Counted from the first letter of the stretch, positions 44,445 through 54,078 are shown. The stretch: 64,000 nucleotides of DNA from Rhizobium sp. WYJ-E13 (GCF_018987265.1 NZ_CP076854.1:930001-994000); one strand, 5' to 3'. Notes: generated by a model from the letters alone, not told the origin. Made by a program: numbers and translations.

Positions 44445-45155
44445 CTATCCTGCCCGAGCGGCGTTACGCGCGCGCATATGTTCGAGGATGTGCCGGCCGG
44501 AGCCCTCGACATGGCGTGCAATGAGGTCGGCTGCCTCGTTCGCATGTCCCGCTTTTACATGCGCGATGAGCTCGCGATGCTCGCTGAGGATCGCGGCACG
44601 CCGGGCGAGCGTGAAGTCGAAACGTCGGCTCACGGCTCGCAGCACTTCGCGATGCTTCCACCAAAGCTCGGCGGCATGGCGGTTGTAGTGCTTCTGGTAC
44701 ATGACGGTATGAAAGGCGGTGTCCAGCTCGCTGTGCCTGAACGGGTCGGCGAAGTTGTTCTCTTCAATCAGGCCCTGGATGCGTTCGAGTTCAGCAATGT
44801 CCTCGACGGTGGCCATATTCACGAACCATTTCGTCAATGCCGGCTCGATCAGGACGCCGATCTCGTAGATGTCCCGAACGAAATCCTGATCTATGGGCCT
44901 CACGCGCGCTCCGCGGTTGGGAACGAAGGTGACAAAGCCCTCCCCGCGCAACAGTTGCAGAGCCTCGCGCACGGGGTTGGTTGAAGTGCCGTGGCGCCGG
45001 GCGAGATCCGTGACAACAAGCCGCTCGTTGGCCGCGAGTCGACCCTCGATGATGTCTTCCCTGATCAGCTGATAAAGCGAGGCGCCCTCGCTGGAGGCCC
45101 CGATAGCGTCGATCCCTTCGGGTGGCTGCGCCCTGAAATCACTTGTTTCGGCCAA
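44445..45155 (-). CDS. GntR family regulator with FCD domain
   Basis: About 236 residues if started at TTG 45155, which has GGGGA upstream and starts LAETSDFRAQPPEG. The frame is open to 45326, but that DNA is AT-rich and promoter-like. The winged helix shows SLYQLIREDIIEGRLAANER, TDLARRHGTSTNPVREALQL and EGFVTFVPNRGARVRP; the FCD domain shows DIYEIGVLIEPAL, HSELDTAFHTVMY and EHRELIAHVKAGHANEAADL with metal-binding His. FCD regulators usually respond to sugar acids or carboxylates, which suits the flanking dehydratases. It is divergent from the ABC operon at 45360. Confidence 0.9.
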   Translation of the reverse strand: MAETSDFRAQPPEGIDAIGASSEGASLYQLIREDIIEGRLAANERLVVTDLARRHGTSTNPVREALQLLRGEGFVTFVPNRGARVRPIDQDFVRDIYEIGVLIEPALTKWFVNMATVEDIAELERIQGLIEENNFADPFRHSELDTAFHTVMYQKHYNRHAAELWWKHREVLRAVSRRFDFTLARRAAILSEHRELIAHVKAGHANEAADLIARHVEGSGRHILEHMRARNAARAG

Positions 45156-45359
45156 GACTGTCCCCAATAAATACACATACTGTTCGGATATCACGCAAAT
45201 TTTCCATAAACAATGTACGATTTCTCTCATTGACAGGCAATCTGTGATCTGAAAACGTATGATCAGGTCGAAGGGATACATTAGGAGAAGTCCTGCGACC
45301 GGGGAGAAGACCGCTCGCCTCGACACAGAGCGGCATGGGAGAGAACCTGGGAGGTACCT
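45156..45359. promoter_or_regulatory. Divergent promoter region between GntR and the sugar-acid ABC operon
   Basis: A roughly 200-bp AT-rich interval. Half-site-like sequences TGTACGAT (45214-45221) and CGTATGAT (45256-45263) resemble each other and could be GntR/FCD operator halves; the assignment is weak. GGGAGGT just before 45360 is the ribosome-binding site of the binding-protein gene. Confidence 0.35.
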
Positions 45360-46838
45360 ATGACGAGGATTTCACTCGGCTGTGCCGTTTTGCGCGGCAC
45401 TGTGTCGACTGCTTTGATGGTATCGTTGATGTCCGTGTCTGCGCTGGGTGCGCCGGTCGACCTGAGCAAGTGGTCGCCGGAATATGTCCGCTCCATCGCC
45501 GGCACACAGGATTTTGACACGGCCGGCGATTGCGCCAAGGTCACTCCGCTCGACTATAAGGGGCGACTGACTTTCTGGTATCAGGGCGTGTTCGAGGGCG
45601 ACCCCGACCTCCTGCGCCAGTATTACAAGGACTTCTTCGAGACCTTCCGCAAAACCTATCCAAACATCCAGCTTGAGGAACAAGCCCTCACCTATAATGA
45701 CCTTCTGGACAAGTTCCGGACTGCGCTTCTGGGCAATGCAGCGCCCATGGCGGTGCGCCTGCAAATCCTTGGTGGCACCGAATTCGCCTCTAAGGGCTAT
45801 CTGGAACCGCTCAAACCCGAAGATATCGGGTATTCGACCGACGACTTCTGGCCCGGTGCGATGAAGGCCGTAACCTGGGAGGGGGTGACCTACGGCATCC
45901 CAACCAATAATGAGACGATGGCGTTCATCTGGAACGCCGACATCTTCAAGCGTGCAGGCCTCGATCCGGACAAGGCTCCGGCAACCTGGGACGACGTCGT
46001 CAAATATTCCAAGCAGATCCACGACAGGCTCGGCATTGCCGGTTACGGCCTCGTGGCGCGCAAGAATGCCGGTAATACACCGTACCGTTTCATGCCGCAG
46101 CTGTGGGCCTATGGCGGCGGCGTCTTCGACGAAGCTGCCGCCAACCCGACCTATAAGGAAGTCGAGCTCAACAGCCCGCAGAGCAAGGCGGCATTGCAGG
46201 CCTCCTACGATATGTATGTTCGCGACAAGTCGGTTCCGGTCTCGGCGCTCACCAATCAGCAGGCAGATAACCAGCCCCTCTTTCTCGCTGGCCAGCTCGG
46301 CATGATGATCTCGCACCCGTCCGACTATAACGTCATGCTCGACCTACAGAAGAAGACGACGGGCAGCGACAAGGAAAAAGCGCAGACCGTCATCGACAAT
46401 ATGCGCTACGGCCTGATTCCGACAGGCCCCGACGGCAAGCGTGCCGTCGTGTTTGGCGGCTCCAACATTCACATCTTGAAGCCCGAATATGTCGAGGGCG
46501 GCAAGGTAGACGAGCCGGCTGCAAAGGCTATCATCTGCATGTGGACGAGCCCCGAATGGTCACTGAAGATGGCCTATGCCGGCTCTAACCCGGGAAACCT
46601 TAATGGCTTCAAGACCAAATGGATGAAGGAGCGTCTTGACAGCATCAAGTTCCTCGATGTCACGACCTCGATGCTGCCGTATGGCATCCCCTTCCCGGCG
46701 CTGCCACAGTCGCCCGAGATCATGAATATCATCGTACCGGACATGCTGCAGAATGCCCTGACCGGAGCCATGTCCGTCGACCAAGCAGCGGACGACGCGG
46801 CCAAAAAGGTCAAAGACCTGATGGATGGCGGTCTCTAG
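45360..46838 (+). CDS. Extracellular sugar-binding protein, ABC family 1
   Basis: 492 residues, ATG 45360 with GGGAGGT upstream. A signal peptide (LRGTVSTALMVSLMSVSALG, cleavage after SALGA) is followed by a type-1 solute-binding fold: KGRLTFWYQGVFEGDPDLLR, YPNIQLEEQALTYNDLLDKF, GIPTNNETMAFIWNADIFKR, AGLDPDKAPATWDDVVKYSK, FLAGQLGMMISHPSDYNVML. It is periplasmic. It is longer than most members (about 420), owing to an extended N-terminal segment. First gene of the rightward transport-catabolism operon. Confidence 0.94.
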   Translation: MTRISLGCAVLRGTVSTALMVSLMSVSALGAPVDLSKWSPEYVRSIAGTQDFDTAGDCAKVTPLDYKGRLTFWYQGVFEGDPDLLRQYYKDFFETFRKTYPNIQLEEQALTYNDLLDKFRTALLGNAAPMAVRLQILGGTEFASKGYLEPLKPEDIGYSTDDFWPGAMKAVTWEGVTYGIPTNNETMAFIWNADIFKRAGLDPDKAPATWDDVVKYSKQIHDRLGIAGYGLVARKNAGNTPYRFMPQLWAYGGGVFDEAAANPTYKEVELNSPQSKAALQASYDMYVRDKSVPVSALTNQQADNQPLFLAGQLGMMISHPSDYNVMLDLQKKTTGSDKEKAQTVIDNMRYGLIPTGPDGKRAVVFGGSNIHILKPEYVEGGKVDEPAAKAIICMWTSPEWSLKMAYAGSNPGNLNGFKTKWMKERLDSIKFLDVTTSMLPYGIPFPALPQSPEIMNIIVPDMLQNALTGAMSVDQAADDAAKKVKDLMDGGL

Positions 46839-46917
46839 TCCAAGCCTGACCACGATCGATCTGACCGGCTGCGCCGAGATTGCAGCCGGTTTCTTCCGAA
46901 GAACGAGGGCAGGCACA

Positions 46918-47874
46918 GTGACGATCTTGACTGATAAGGCCGATGCGCGCCGAGGACTGCAACCCGACAGGTCCGGCGTGCTGCGAAAGATTTGGGAGCA
47001 TCGCGCTGACTATGCGTATGTGCTTCCTTCGATCGCCGTCATGCTCATCGTCATCGCCTACCCTATCTATTATACGATCGAGCTGTCGTTCTTCAATACA
47101 CCGCCTGGCCTGCAGCTTCGGGACAAGATTTTTGTCGGCCTCGACAACTACACCGCCATCCTCACAAGTCCGGTGTTCTGGAAGGTCACCTCCAACACTC
47201 TTATCTGGACACTGGGATCCACGTTCATCTCATTTGTCTTGGGGTTTGCCTGCGCGCTCGCGCTCCATGGCGACTTTGTCGGCCGCGGCATCCTGCGCGC
47301 CATCCTGATCATTCCCTGGGTCATCAGCGCGGTCGCCGCGTCCTATATCTGGAAGTGGATCTACCATTCGGACTTCGGAATCATCGGCGCGGTGCTGGTC
47401 GGCCTCGGATTGGCCGATCGGCCGCCAAACTTCATCGACAGCGTCAGCACGGTGCTGCCCTCGCTGATCGTCGTCAATATCTGGCGAGAGTTTCCGTTTG
47501 CCATGATCATGATGATGGCTGGCCTGCAGACGGTTCCCGACCAGTTGCTGCGCGCCGCGAAAGTCGACGGAGCCAATGCGTGGCAGCGGTTCTGGCACGT
47601 CACCTTTCCGCACTTAAGAAACGTCTCGACGGTGACGGTTCTTCTGCTTGCAGTGGCCAATTTCAATTCCTTCATCATCCCCTGGATCATGACCGGCGGC
47701 GGGCCGTCGAATGCATCGCATATCTGGATCACTCACATTTATGAACTCGCCTTCGGCCGCCAGCGCTGGGGGGTGGCATCAGCCTATTCGGTGCTGCTGT
47801 TCCTGATCCTGATGTCGCTCGGCTACTTCTACGTCCGTGCGCTGAGCGGCAACGAAAAGGATGGAAGCGAATGA
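46918..47874 (+). CDS. Sugar ABC transporter permease (MalF type)
   Basis: 318 residues from GTG 46918, which has GAGGGCAGG upstream; ATG 46825 gives 349 residues and overlaps the binding-protein gene by 14 bp, but adds a tail without membrane features. Six helices (YVLPSIAVMLIVIAYPIYYT onward) and the EAA loop LRAAKVDGANAWQRFWHVTF are seen. It overlaps the next permease by 4 bp (ATGA). Confidence 0.9.
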   Translation: MTILTDKADARRGLQPDRSGVLRKIWEHRADYAYVLPSIAVMLIVIAYPIYYTIELSFFNTPPGLQLRDKIFVGLDNYTAILTSPVFWKVTSNTLIWTLGSTFISFVLGFACALALHGDFVGRGILRAILIIPWVISAVAASYIWKWIYHSDFGIIGAVLVGLGLADRPPNFIDSVSTVLPSLIVVNIWREFPFAMIMMMAGLQTVPDQLLRAAKVDGANAWQRFWHVTFPHLRNVSTVTVLLLAVANFNSFIIPWIMTGGGPSNASHIWITHIYELAFGRQRWGVASAYSVLLFLILMSLGYFYVRALSGNEKDGSE

Positions 47875-48761
47875 GCGCGATTGCCGAGACTGCTCATCGA
47901 GATCAGGCGCGTCGCCGTACACGCATCGATGGATGGCGGTGGGGTGGACGCATCTTCCTTGTGTTCATGCTCCTTTACACTGCGCTACCGATGATCTGGA
48001 TGCTGATCACCTCGATCAAGTCCGGCTTCGCCGCCATGCAATTCCCGCCGCAATGGTGGCCGGACCAACCGACCCTCGACAGCTACCAGAAGCTGCTCGA
48101 TCCGCAAAACAGCGTCGGCCAGGACTTCCTGCGCTTCTTCTGGAACAGCCTTTTCGTCTCCACTGCCACGACCATCCTTTCGGTGATCGTCGCAGTTCCT
48201 GCGGCCTACGCGTTTTCGCGCTTCAAATTCCCGGGCCGGAACTTTCTGTTCTTCGCCGTCCTGCTTCGCAACATGTTCCCGGCAGTGATCTTTCTCGTGC
48301 CGCTCTTCATCCTGATGCGCGCGATCGGGCTGGTGAATACGCATGGGTCGCTTGTCCTCACCTACCTCACATTCGGCCTGCCGCTGGCAATCTGGCTCCT
48401 GAAGGGCTTCTACGACAACATCCCGGTGCAGCTCGAGCAGGCCGCACGCATCGACGGGGCAACGCGGTTCCAGGCCTTTGTCCTGATCGTGATGCCGCTC
48501 TCGGCGCCAGGAATCATCGCCACGGCGATCTATTCCTTCATCGGTGCGTGGAACGAGTACATCTACGCCTACACCTTCCTCTCCAAGAACGAGCAATTGA
48601 CGCTGCCGGTCGGCATCCAGCGCTTCTTCTCGGAAAACACGACGGACTTTCCGGGCCTGATGGCGGCAAGCTTCATGATGAGCGTGCCCGTCGTGGTCCT
48701 GTTCCTCGTTCTTCAACGATACTTCGTACGCGCCCTTACCGAAGGCGCAGTCAAGCACTAG
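47871..48761 (+). CDS. Sugar ABC transporter permease (MalG type)
   Basis: 296 residues, ATG 47871 within the stop of the previous gene. Six helices (GRIFLVFMLLYTALPMIWML onward), a periplasmic loop with QWWPDQPTLDSYQKLLDPQN, the EAA loop EQAARIDGATRFQAFVLIVM and the MalG end FVRALTEGAVKH. It forms the membrane channel with the MalF-type subunit. Confidence 0.93.
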   Translation: MSAIAETAHRDQARRRTRIDGWRWGGRIFLVFMLLYTALPMIWMLITSIKSGFAAMQFPPQWWPDQPTLDSYQKLLDPQNSVGQDFLRFFWNSLFVSTATTILSVIVAVPAAYAFSRFKFPGRNFLFFAVLLRNMFPAVIFLVPLFILMRAIGLVNTHGSLVLTYLTFGLPLAIWLLKGFYDNIPVQLEQAARIDGATRFQAFVLIVMPLSAPGIIATAIYSFIGAWNEYIYAYTFLSKNEQLTLPVGIQRFFSENTTDFPGLMAASFMMSVPVVVLFLVLQRYFVRALTEGAVKH

Positions 48762-48772
48762 GGGAGTTGCCT

Positions 48773-49870
48773 GTGGCCCACGTGGTCCTCAAAGATCTGG
48801 TCAAGACCTATGGCGCCTTCAAAGCTGTCAACGATGTTTCGCTGACGGTCAACGACGGCGAATTCGTTGCGCTTGTCGGCCCTTCAGGCTGCGGGAAGAC
48901 AACCACGCTCAATCTTGTGGCAGGGCTTATCCCCATCACATCTGGGGACATCGTCATCGGCGACCGGGTGGTCAACGACCTCGACCCCAAGGACCGGGAC
49001 ATCGCAATGGTGTTCCAGAACTATGCGCTCTATCCGCAGAAATCTGTCTACAAAAATCTGGCCTTCCCGCTGCAGATGCGCAAACTGCCGCGAGACGAGA
49101 TCGACAAGAAGGTCAGGGAAGCAGCGCGCGTGCTGGACATGACGCAGCTGCTCGAACGCAAGCCACGCGAACTTTCGGGCGGCCAACAGCAGCGTGTCGC
49201 GCTCGGCCGTGCCCTCGTTCGCGATCCGGCAGTATTCCTGATGGATGAGCCGCTCTCCAACCTCGACGCAAAGCTGCGCGTGCAGATGCGCTCGGAGATC
49301 AAGCGCTTCCACCAGGACCTCAAGGCGACGATCATCTACGTGACGCACGACCAGCTCGAAGCCGTAACCATGGCTGACAGGATGGCGGTGATGAACGGAG
49401 GCTACCTGCAGCAATACGATACTCCGGCGCAGGTCTTTGCCCATCCGGTGAACATGTTCGTCGCCAGCTTCGTCGGCAGCCCGGCGATGAGCCTCGTCCC
49501 ATTGGAGGTGTCAACGGCAGGCGGCGAGACCGTGTTGACCAGCGCGGAGGGCTGGCGCCTCGAACTTTCGCCAGAAAACGCCCAGAAGGTCGCAGGGTCA
49601 TCCACCAAGAAAGTCGTGCTCGGCGCGCGCCACTCGACGATCAAGCTACATAAAAGTGCGGTGCCTGGAAGCGTCCCTGCCAAGGCCTACACGGTGGAGC
49701 CGACCGGAGACGTCACCTTCGTACAGGCGTTTCTCTCCGGCGCCATCGTCAATGTCAGCGTGCCGCCGACCATTGCCGTCACGCCCGACGAACAGATTTG
49801 GCTCGAGTTCGATCAGGAGCGGATGCATCTGTTCGACGGCGAAACGGAAATGGCGCTCAAGGCCAACTGA
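48773..49870 (+). CDS. Sugar ABC transporter ATP-binding protein (UgpC/MalK type)
   Basis: 365 residues from GTG 48773 (GGGGAG at 48761-48766); the same frame is open upstream, but there it runs through the permease gene in another frame. It begins AHVVLKDLVKTYGAFKAVND. Walker A GPSGCGKTT, VFQNYALYPQKSVYKNLAFP, signature ELSGGQQQR, Walker B VFLMDEPLSNLD, YVTHDQLEAVT and a MalK-like C-terminal domain (SFVGSPAMSLVPL, LEFDQERMHLFDGE) are present. Completes the SBP-permease-permease-ATPase set. Confidence 0.94.
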   Translation: MAHVVLKDLVKTYGAFKAVNDVSLTVNDGEFVALVGPSGCGKTTTLNLVAGLIPITSGDIVIGDRVVNDLDPKDRDIAMVFQNYALYPQKSVYKNLAFPLQMRKLPRDEIDKKVREAARVLDMTQLLERKPRELSGGQQQRVALGRALVRDPAVFLMDEPLSNLDAKLRVQMRSEIKRFHQDLKATIIYVTHDQLEAVTMADRMAVMNGGYLQQYDTPAQVFAHPVNMFVASFVGSPAMSLVPLEVSTAGGETVLTSAEGWRLELSPENAQKVAGSSTKKVVLGARHSTIKLHKSAVPGSVPAKAYTVEPTGDVTFVQAFLSGAIVNVSVPPTIAVTPDEQIWLEFDQERMHLFDGETEMALKAN

Positions 49871-49903
49871 GACCAGGCGGATGCGCGTGAAACGAGGGCG
49901 TGG

Positions 49904-51067
49904 ATGACTGCGAAACTTAAAATCACGGCGATCAAGCCCTATCCAGTATGGGTAGGAACGCGCAACCAGATGCTGGTCAAGGTGGAGACCGACAATGGCA
50001 TCTTCGGCTGGGGCGAGAGCGGTTTGAGCGGCCGCGAGAAGGCTGTGACCGGCGCGATCGAGCACTATCGCGAGTTCCTCATCGGCCGCGACCCCATGCA
50101 GATTGGCCGGATCTGGCAGGAGATTTATCGCAGCCAATATTTCGAAGGCGGGCGCGTTCTGCAGGCGGCGATTTCCGCGATCGACATTGCGCTTCACGAC
50201 ATCAAGGGCAAGGCGCTGGGCGTGCCGGCCTACGAACTCTTGGGCGGCAAGCAGCGCGACCGCATTCCGACCTTCGCCTCGACCGGCGACGAGGCCGAGG
50301 GCGATGTTGCCATCGAACGAGCCCGCGAACTCCGTGTACAAGGGTGGCAGGCGATCCGCTTCTTCCCAATCGGTCAAAGCAGTAACGACATCTTCGAGCC
50401 GCGCGAGTCGATCGGGCCCACCGCACGGATGCTGAACAAGGCGCGCGAGGCGCTCGGCGACGACGTCGTCCTCGGCATCGACTATCATCATCGATTGTCG
50501 GTGGCAGAGGCGGCGAGCTTCTGCAACAAGCTCGGCCGTGGCGTGCTTGATTTCCTCGAGGAGCCGATACGAGACGAGACACCTGAAGCCTACGAATCCC
50601 TGCGCAGGATGACTGACGTCCCCTTCGCCATTGGCGAGGAATTTGCCAGCAAGTGGCAGTTCCTGCCCTATATCGAGCGCGGCATCCATCAGTTCAACCG
50701 GCTCGATGTCTGCAACGTTGGCGGGCTCACTGAAGCGATGAAGGTCGCTGGCTGGAGCGAGGCGCACTATGTCGACCTGATGCCGCACAATCCCCTTGGC
50801 CCGGTCTGCACGGCCGCCACCATCCATCTTGCTGCTGCGGTGCCGAATTTCGCCTGGCTCGAGACCAGGGTGCCAGAAGCAAAGCTCGGCTTCGACAATT
50901 CCGACTTCTTCCCCGTGCAACCACGGCTCGACGGCCCTGACTATCCGGTGAGCGACCTGCCGGGGCTCGGCGTCGAGGTCAACGAAGAAGCTGTCAAGGC
51001 GGAGAGCTTTCGTTTCTGGGAAGCGCCTCACCTGAAGCGCCGCGACGGTTCTGTCACAAACTGGTAG
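49904..51067 (+). CDS. Enolase-superfamily dehydratase (galactonate dehydratase-like)
   Basis: 387 residues, ATG 49904 with GAGGGCG upstream. Hallmarks: QMLVKVETDNGIFGWGESGL, AAISAIDIALHDIKGKALGV, PAYELLGGKQRDRIPTFAST, metal-ligand stretches VVLGIDYHHRLS, LDFLEEPIRDE and FAIGEEFAS, and MPHNPLGPVCTAAT with the active-site His. The FASTGDE and HNPLGP elements resemble DgoD-type galactonate dehydratases. It is cotranscribed with the ABC transporter, so it is the likeliest enzyme to act first on the imported acid sugar. Confidence 0.92.
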   Translation: MTAKLKITAIKPYPVWVGTRNQMLVKVETDNGIFGWGESGLSGREKAVTGAIEHYREFLIGRDPMQIGRIWQEIYRSQYFEGGRVLQAAISAIDIALHDIKGKALGVPAYELLGGKQRDRIPTFASTGDEAEGDVAIERARELRVQGWQAIRFFPIGQSSNDIFEPRESIGPTARMLNKAREALGDDVVLGIDYHHRLSVAEAASFCNKLGRGVLDFLEEPIRDETPEAYESLRRMTDVPFAIGEEFASKWQFLPYIERGIHQFNRLDVCNVGGLTEAMKVAGWSEAHYVDLMPHNPLGPVCTAATIHLAAAVPNFAWLETRVPEAKLGFDNSDFFPVQPRLDGPDYPVSDLPGLGVEVNEEAVKAESFRFWEAPHLKRRDGSVTNW

Positions 51068-51088
51068 TTTCATCCACCGGAGCTTAAA

Positions 51089-51835
51089 ATGACGCATACG
51101 CCCGATATTACGCGACCGCCCAGAGAGCTGATCGATGCGCTGAAGGAGATCGGCGCCGCGACCATTGCAGGTACGCTCGGCCACATGGGCTTCCGCAATC
51201 CGCATATGGTCGGCCCGGTATCGCAGAGCCGCGGCAAGTCGATCGTCGGCCCGGCGCTGACGCTTCAATTCATGCCGCAGCGGCCGGATCTTTTCACCGA
51301 GGGAGAATATGCAGATCCGGAGACGCAGTTGCACCGGCACGTGCTCTATCACGCGCAGGAGGGGGATGTGGTCGTGGTCGACGCGCGGGCCGATATGAGC
51401 TCGGGCGTCTTCGGCGACATGATGTCGACCTATTTCAAGGGTAGAGGCGGCGCCGGCATCGTGATCGATGGCTGCATGCGCGATCGGCCCAATGTCGAGA
51501 AGCTAGATCTCGCCCTCTGGCTGCGCGGCTGGACACCCAACTACCATGTGCAGACCAGCATTTATCCCAACGCCGTCAACGTTCCGATTGCCTGCGGCGG
51601 TGTCACGGTCATCCCCGGAGACATCATCGTCGCCGACGATGACGGGGTGGTGGTGCTTCCAGTCGCAATGGCCTCGAAGGTGATCGAAGAATCGCAAAAG
51701 CATCACGATTGGGAGGAGTTCTCGCGCATGAAGCTCATGGGGGGCGGGTCGTTGCAGCGCTACTATCCGCTGCATGACGATGCCCGCGGAGAGTACGAAG
51801 AATGGTGCAAAATTAACCGCTCGGGAAAGACTTAG
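51089..51835 (+). CDS. RraA-like/HMG aldolase-type protein
   Basis: 248 residues, ATG 51089 with GGAGC upstream. Hallmarks of the RraA/HMG-CHA aldolase fold: AATIAGTLGHMGFRN, VGPALTLQFMPQ, AQEGDVVVVDARADMSSGVF, GDMMSTYFKGRGGAGIVIDG, CMRD, and IACGGVTVIPGDIIVADDDG. The GDxxxxxxxxxGxxGxVxDGxxRD signature supports a metal-dependent class II aldolase or decarboxylase rather than RNase E regulation. As the last gene after the dehydratase, it could cleave a keto-deoxy acid to pyruvate plus an aldehyde; this is inference. Confidence 0.88.
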   Translation: MTHTPDITRPPRELIDALKEIGAATIAGTLGHMGFRNPHMVGPVSQSRGKSIVGPALTLQFMPQRPDLFTEGEYADPETQLHRHVLYHAQEGDVVVVDARADMSSGVFGDMMSTYFKGRGGAGIVIDGCMRDRPNVEKLDLALWLRGWTPNYHVQTSIYPNAVNVPIACGGVTVIPGDIIVADDDGVVVLPVAMASKVIEESQKHHDWEEFSRMKLMGGGSLQRYYPLHDDARGEYEEWCKINRSGKT

Positions 51836-51981
51836 CCAAGGGATTACCCTACCAACCACAAATCGATCTTATACGGTCGATAAGGAAATCGCCCCGGGCG
51901 CGTAGCGTCGATGGTCCAGTCCTGGCGATCACATGACTCCATCCGGTCATGTCGAACAAACGCAGGGCAATTGCCGAGAGG

Positions 51982-54078
51982 TCAAAACAACGAACATAAT
52001 CTCAGAGCGTCATAAACGGCAGCATGGATGTTGCGGCTGGAAACCGCATCGCCGATTCGCACGAGATCGAAACGCCCCTGACGACCGAGCTTCGGCAATG
52101 GCGCCCGACGATTGATCAAGGCGGCATAATCCACGGCTCCAAGATTTCGCGAAAGCGGCTTCAGCTCGAGATAAAGCCCATCATTGGCAAGCGTGCCATG
52201 CTCTACAACGACCTGAGAGACGCGCCGCTCCCATTGTGCGCCGTCTGCAAAATCCGATCCGAGTGCGGCGACAAGAGCATTGCCGTCGCGCCGGACGGAT
52301 TTGAGCCGCGTGTTGATGGTGACCCTGACGTTCCGTTCTGCGAAGGTACGGGCATAGGGCACGTGGTTCATGCCTCCCATATCGGGCGCGAAAAAGCGTT
52401 CGGGTGACACAATCTCGAGCTCGGCGCCGCTTCTGGCGATCACTTCGGCGGCCGACATGCCCGGATGTCCGCCATTGTCATCGAAGAGCAGGACCGCATC
52501 CGCAATCCTGACGCCGCCTGAAAGGATGTCCCAGGAAGAGGTCACGAGTTCATCGCCTGCAACGAGTTCGGGCTGCTGCGCAATGCCGCCGGTCGCAATG
52601 ACAACGAGGTCGGGTTCAAGAGCAAGGACATCGCTTGCCTCCGCATAGATATCATAATGCATGCGAACACCCAGCCGCTCGAGTTCCGCCAGCCGCCAGT
52701 CGATGATGCCTATCATCTCCTTGCGTCTGACATTGCGGACGAGTAGATTGACCTGTCCGCCGGCTTTTCCCGTCGCTTCCAGGACATCGACCACATGCCC
52801 GCGCTCGGCGAGCACACGGGCGGCCTCGAGGCCGGCCGGTCCCGCACCGACCACGACGGCCTTGCGGTGAACCTCGGCCTTTTGGATCTCATGCGGGATC
52901 TGTCCCTCGCGGCCGGTCGCGGCATTGTGGATACAGAGTGCCTCCCCGCCTTCGTAGATCCGGTCGAGGCAGTAGGTGGCGCCGACGCAGGGCCGGATGC
53001 GTGCCTCCTCGCCGCTCTCGATCTTGCGCACGATATACGGGTCGGCGATATGGGCGCGTGTCATGCCAACCATGTCGAGCTTTCCCTCGGCGATCGCATG
53101 ACGGGCTGTTGCTACATCACCGATGCGCGCGGCATGAAAGACCGGAAACTTGGTGATCGCCCTCACCTCGCCGGCAAAATCGAGATGCGGGGCAGATGCC
53201 ATGCCCTGGATCGGGATGACCTCGTTGAGCGCAACGTCACTGTCGATATGGCCGCGAATGATGTTGAGAAAATCGATTTCGCCGGATCGGGCAAATCGTG
53301 ATGCAATCTCTATGCCTTCCTGTCGCGACAAGCCCTTCTCCCAGTCCTCGTCTGCGACGAGACGCATGCCAACGATGAAATCCGGCCCGACCGCCTTGCG
53401 AACCGCCTGCGTGACCATGACAGAAAAACGCATACGATTGTCGAGCGAGCCGCCAAATTCGTCCTCACGCCGGTTGGTTGCCGGCGACCAGAAGCCATCG
53501 AGCAGATGGCCGTAAGCTTCGATCTCGATACCGTCGAGGCCGGCTTCCTGCATGCGCTGCGCGGCTCTTGCATAATCGGCCACGATACGCTCGATGTCCC
53601 AGTCTTCCACCTCTTTCGGGAAGGCCCGGTGCGCCGGCTCGCGGATCGGCGAAGCCGCCAGGACGGGCAGCCAGTCGCCCTTGTTCCAGCTTGTGCGGCG
53701 GCCAAGATGCGTAAGCTGGATCATGACCGCCGCACCGAACTCATGACAGTCGTCGGCAAGTCTCTTCAACCACGGCACGATCTCGTCGCGGTAGGCATGG
53801 AGATTGCCGAAGGATGGCGGAGAGTCGTGCGAGACGACCGCCGATCCTGCCGTCATGGTCAGTGCGATGCCGCCTCTCGCCTTTTCCCTGTGATAAAGCC
53901 TGTAGCGATCCGTCGGCATGCCGTTTTCCGAATAGGCCGGCTCGTGAGCGGTCGACATGACGCGGTTTTTCAGCGTCAGGTGCTTGAGTTGGAAAGGCTG
54001 CAGCAGGGGATCTTTGGAGGACATGTCCGCACTCGTTGCTTGGGTGGGAGTGGCAATCGAACCGCTATTCTGACCCAT
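51982..54078 (-). CDS. FMN/Fe-S/FAD oxidoreductase, TMADH/2,4-dienoyl-CoA reductase family (dimethylglycine or stachydrine demethylase-like)
   Basis: 698 residues, ATG 54078 (alternative ATG 54024). Residues about 25-360 form an Old-Yellow-Enzyme barrel (LKNRVMSTAHEPAYSENGMP, GAAVMIQLTHLGRRTSWNKG, GLDGIEIEAYGHLLDGFWSP, GMTRAHIADPYIVRKIESGE). A Cys cluster for Fe-S follows (RPCVGATYCLDRIYEGGEAL, CIHNAATG), then an FAD/NAD part (VVVGAGPAGLEAARVLAERG, LVVIATGG). The family includes trimethylamine dehydrogenase, DgcA-type dimethylglycine demethylases and stachydrine demethylases. Next to a carnitine-to-betaine operon, N-demethylation of a betaine product is the best guess. Operon with the DMT transporter (36 bp gap). 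Confidence 0.88.
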   Translation of the reverse strand: MGQNSGSIATPTQATSADMSSKDPLLQPFQLKHLTLKNRVMSTAHEPAYSENGMPTDRYRLYHREKARGGIALTMTAGSAVVSHDSPPSFGNLHAYRDEIVPWLKRLADDCHEFGAAVMIQLTHLGRRTSWNKGDWLPVLAASPIREPAHRAFPKEVEDWDIERIVADYARAAQRMQEAGLDGIEIEAYGHLLDGFWSPATNRREDEFGGSLDNRMRFSVMVTQAVRKAVGPDFIVGMRLVADEDWEKGLSRQEGIEIASRFARSGEIDFLNIIRGHIDSDVALNEVIPIQGMASAPHLDFAGEVRAITKFPVFHAARIGDVATARHAIAEGKLDMVGMTRAHIADPYIVRKIESGEEARIRPCVGATYCLDRIYEGGEALCIHNAATGREGQIPHEIQKAEVHRKAVVVGAGPAGLEAARVLAERGHVVDVLEATGKAGGQVNLLVRNVRRKEMIGIIDWRLAELERLGVRMHYDIYAEASDVLALEPDLVVIATGGIAQQPELVAGDELVTSSWDILSGGVRIADAVLLFDDNGGHPGMSAAEVIARSGAELEIVSPERFFAPDMGGMNHVPYARTFAERNVRVTINTRLKSVRRDGNALVAALGSDFADGAQWERRVSQVVVEHGTLANDGLYLELKPLSRNLGAVDYAALINRRAPLPKLGRQGRFDLVRIGDAVSSRNIHAAVYDALRLCSLF

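Noticed and set aside
47861..48772. Apparent permease-ATPase fusion in one frame
   Set aside because: The upstream part is an out-of-frame reading of the MalG-type permease; GTG 48773 with GGGGAG is the proper ATPase start.
49646..51352. 568-residue antisense frame opposite the dehydratase gene and RraA-like gene
   Set aside because: It mirrors genes with clear family motifs; GC-rich coding DNA leaves long open antisense frames. No domain recognised.
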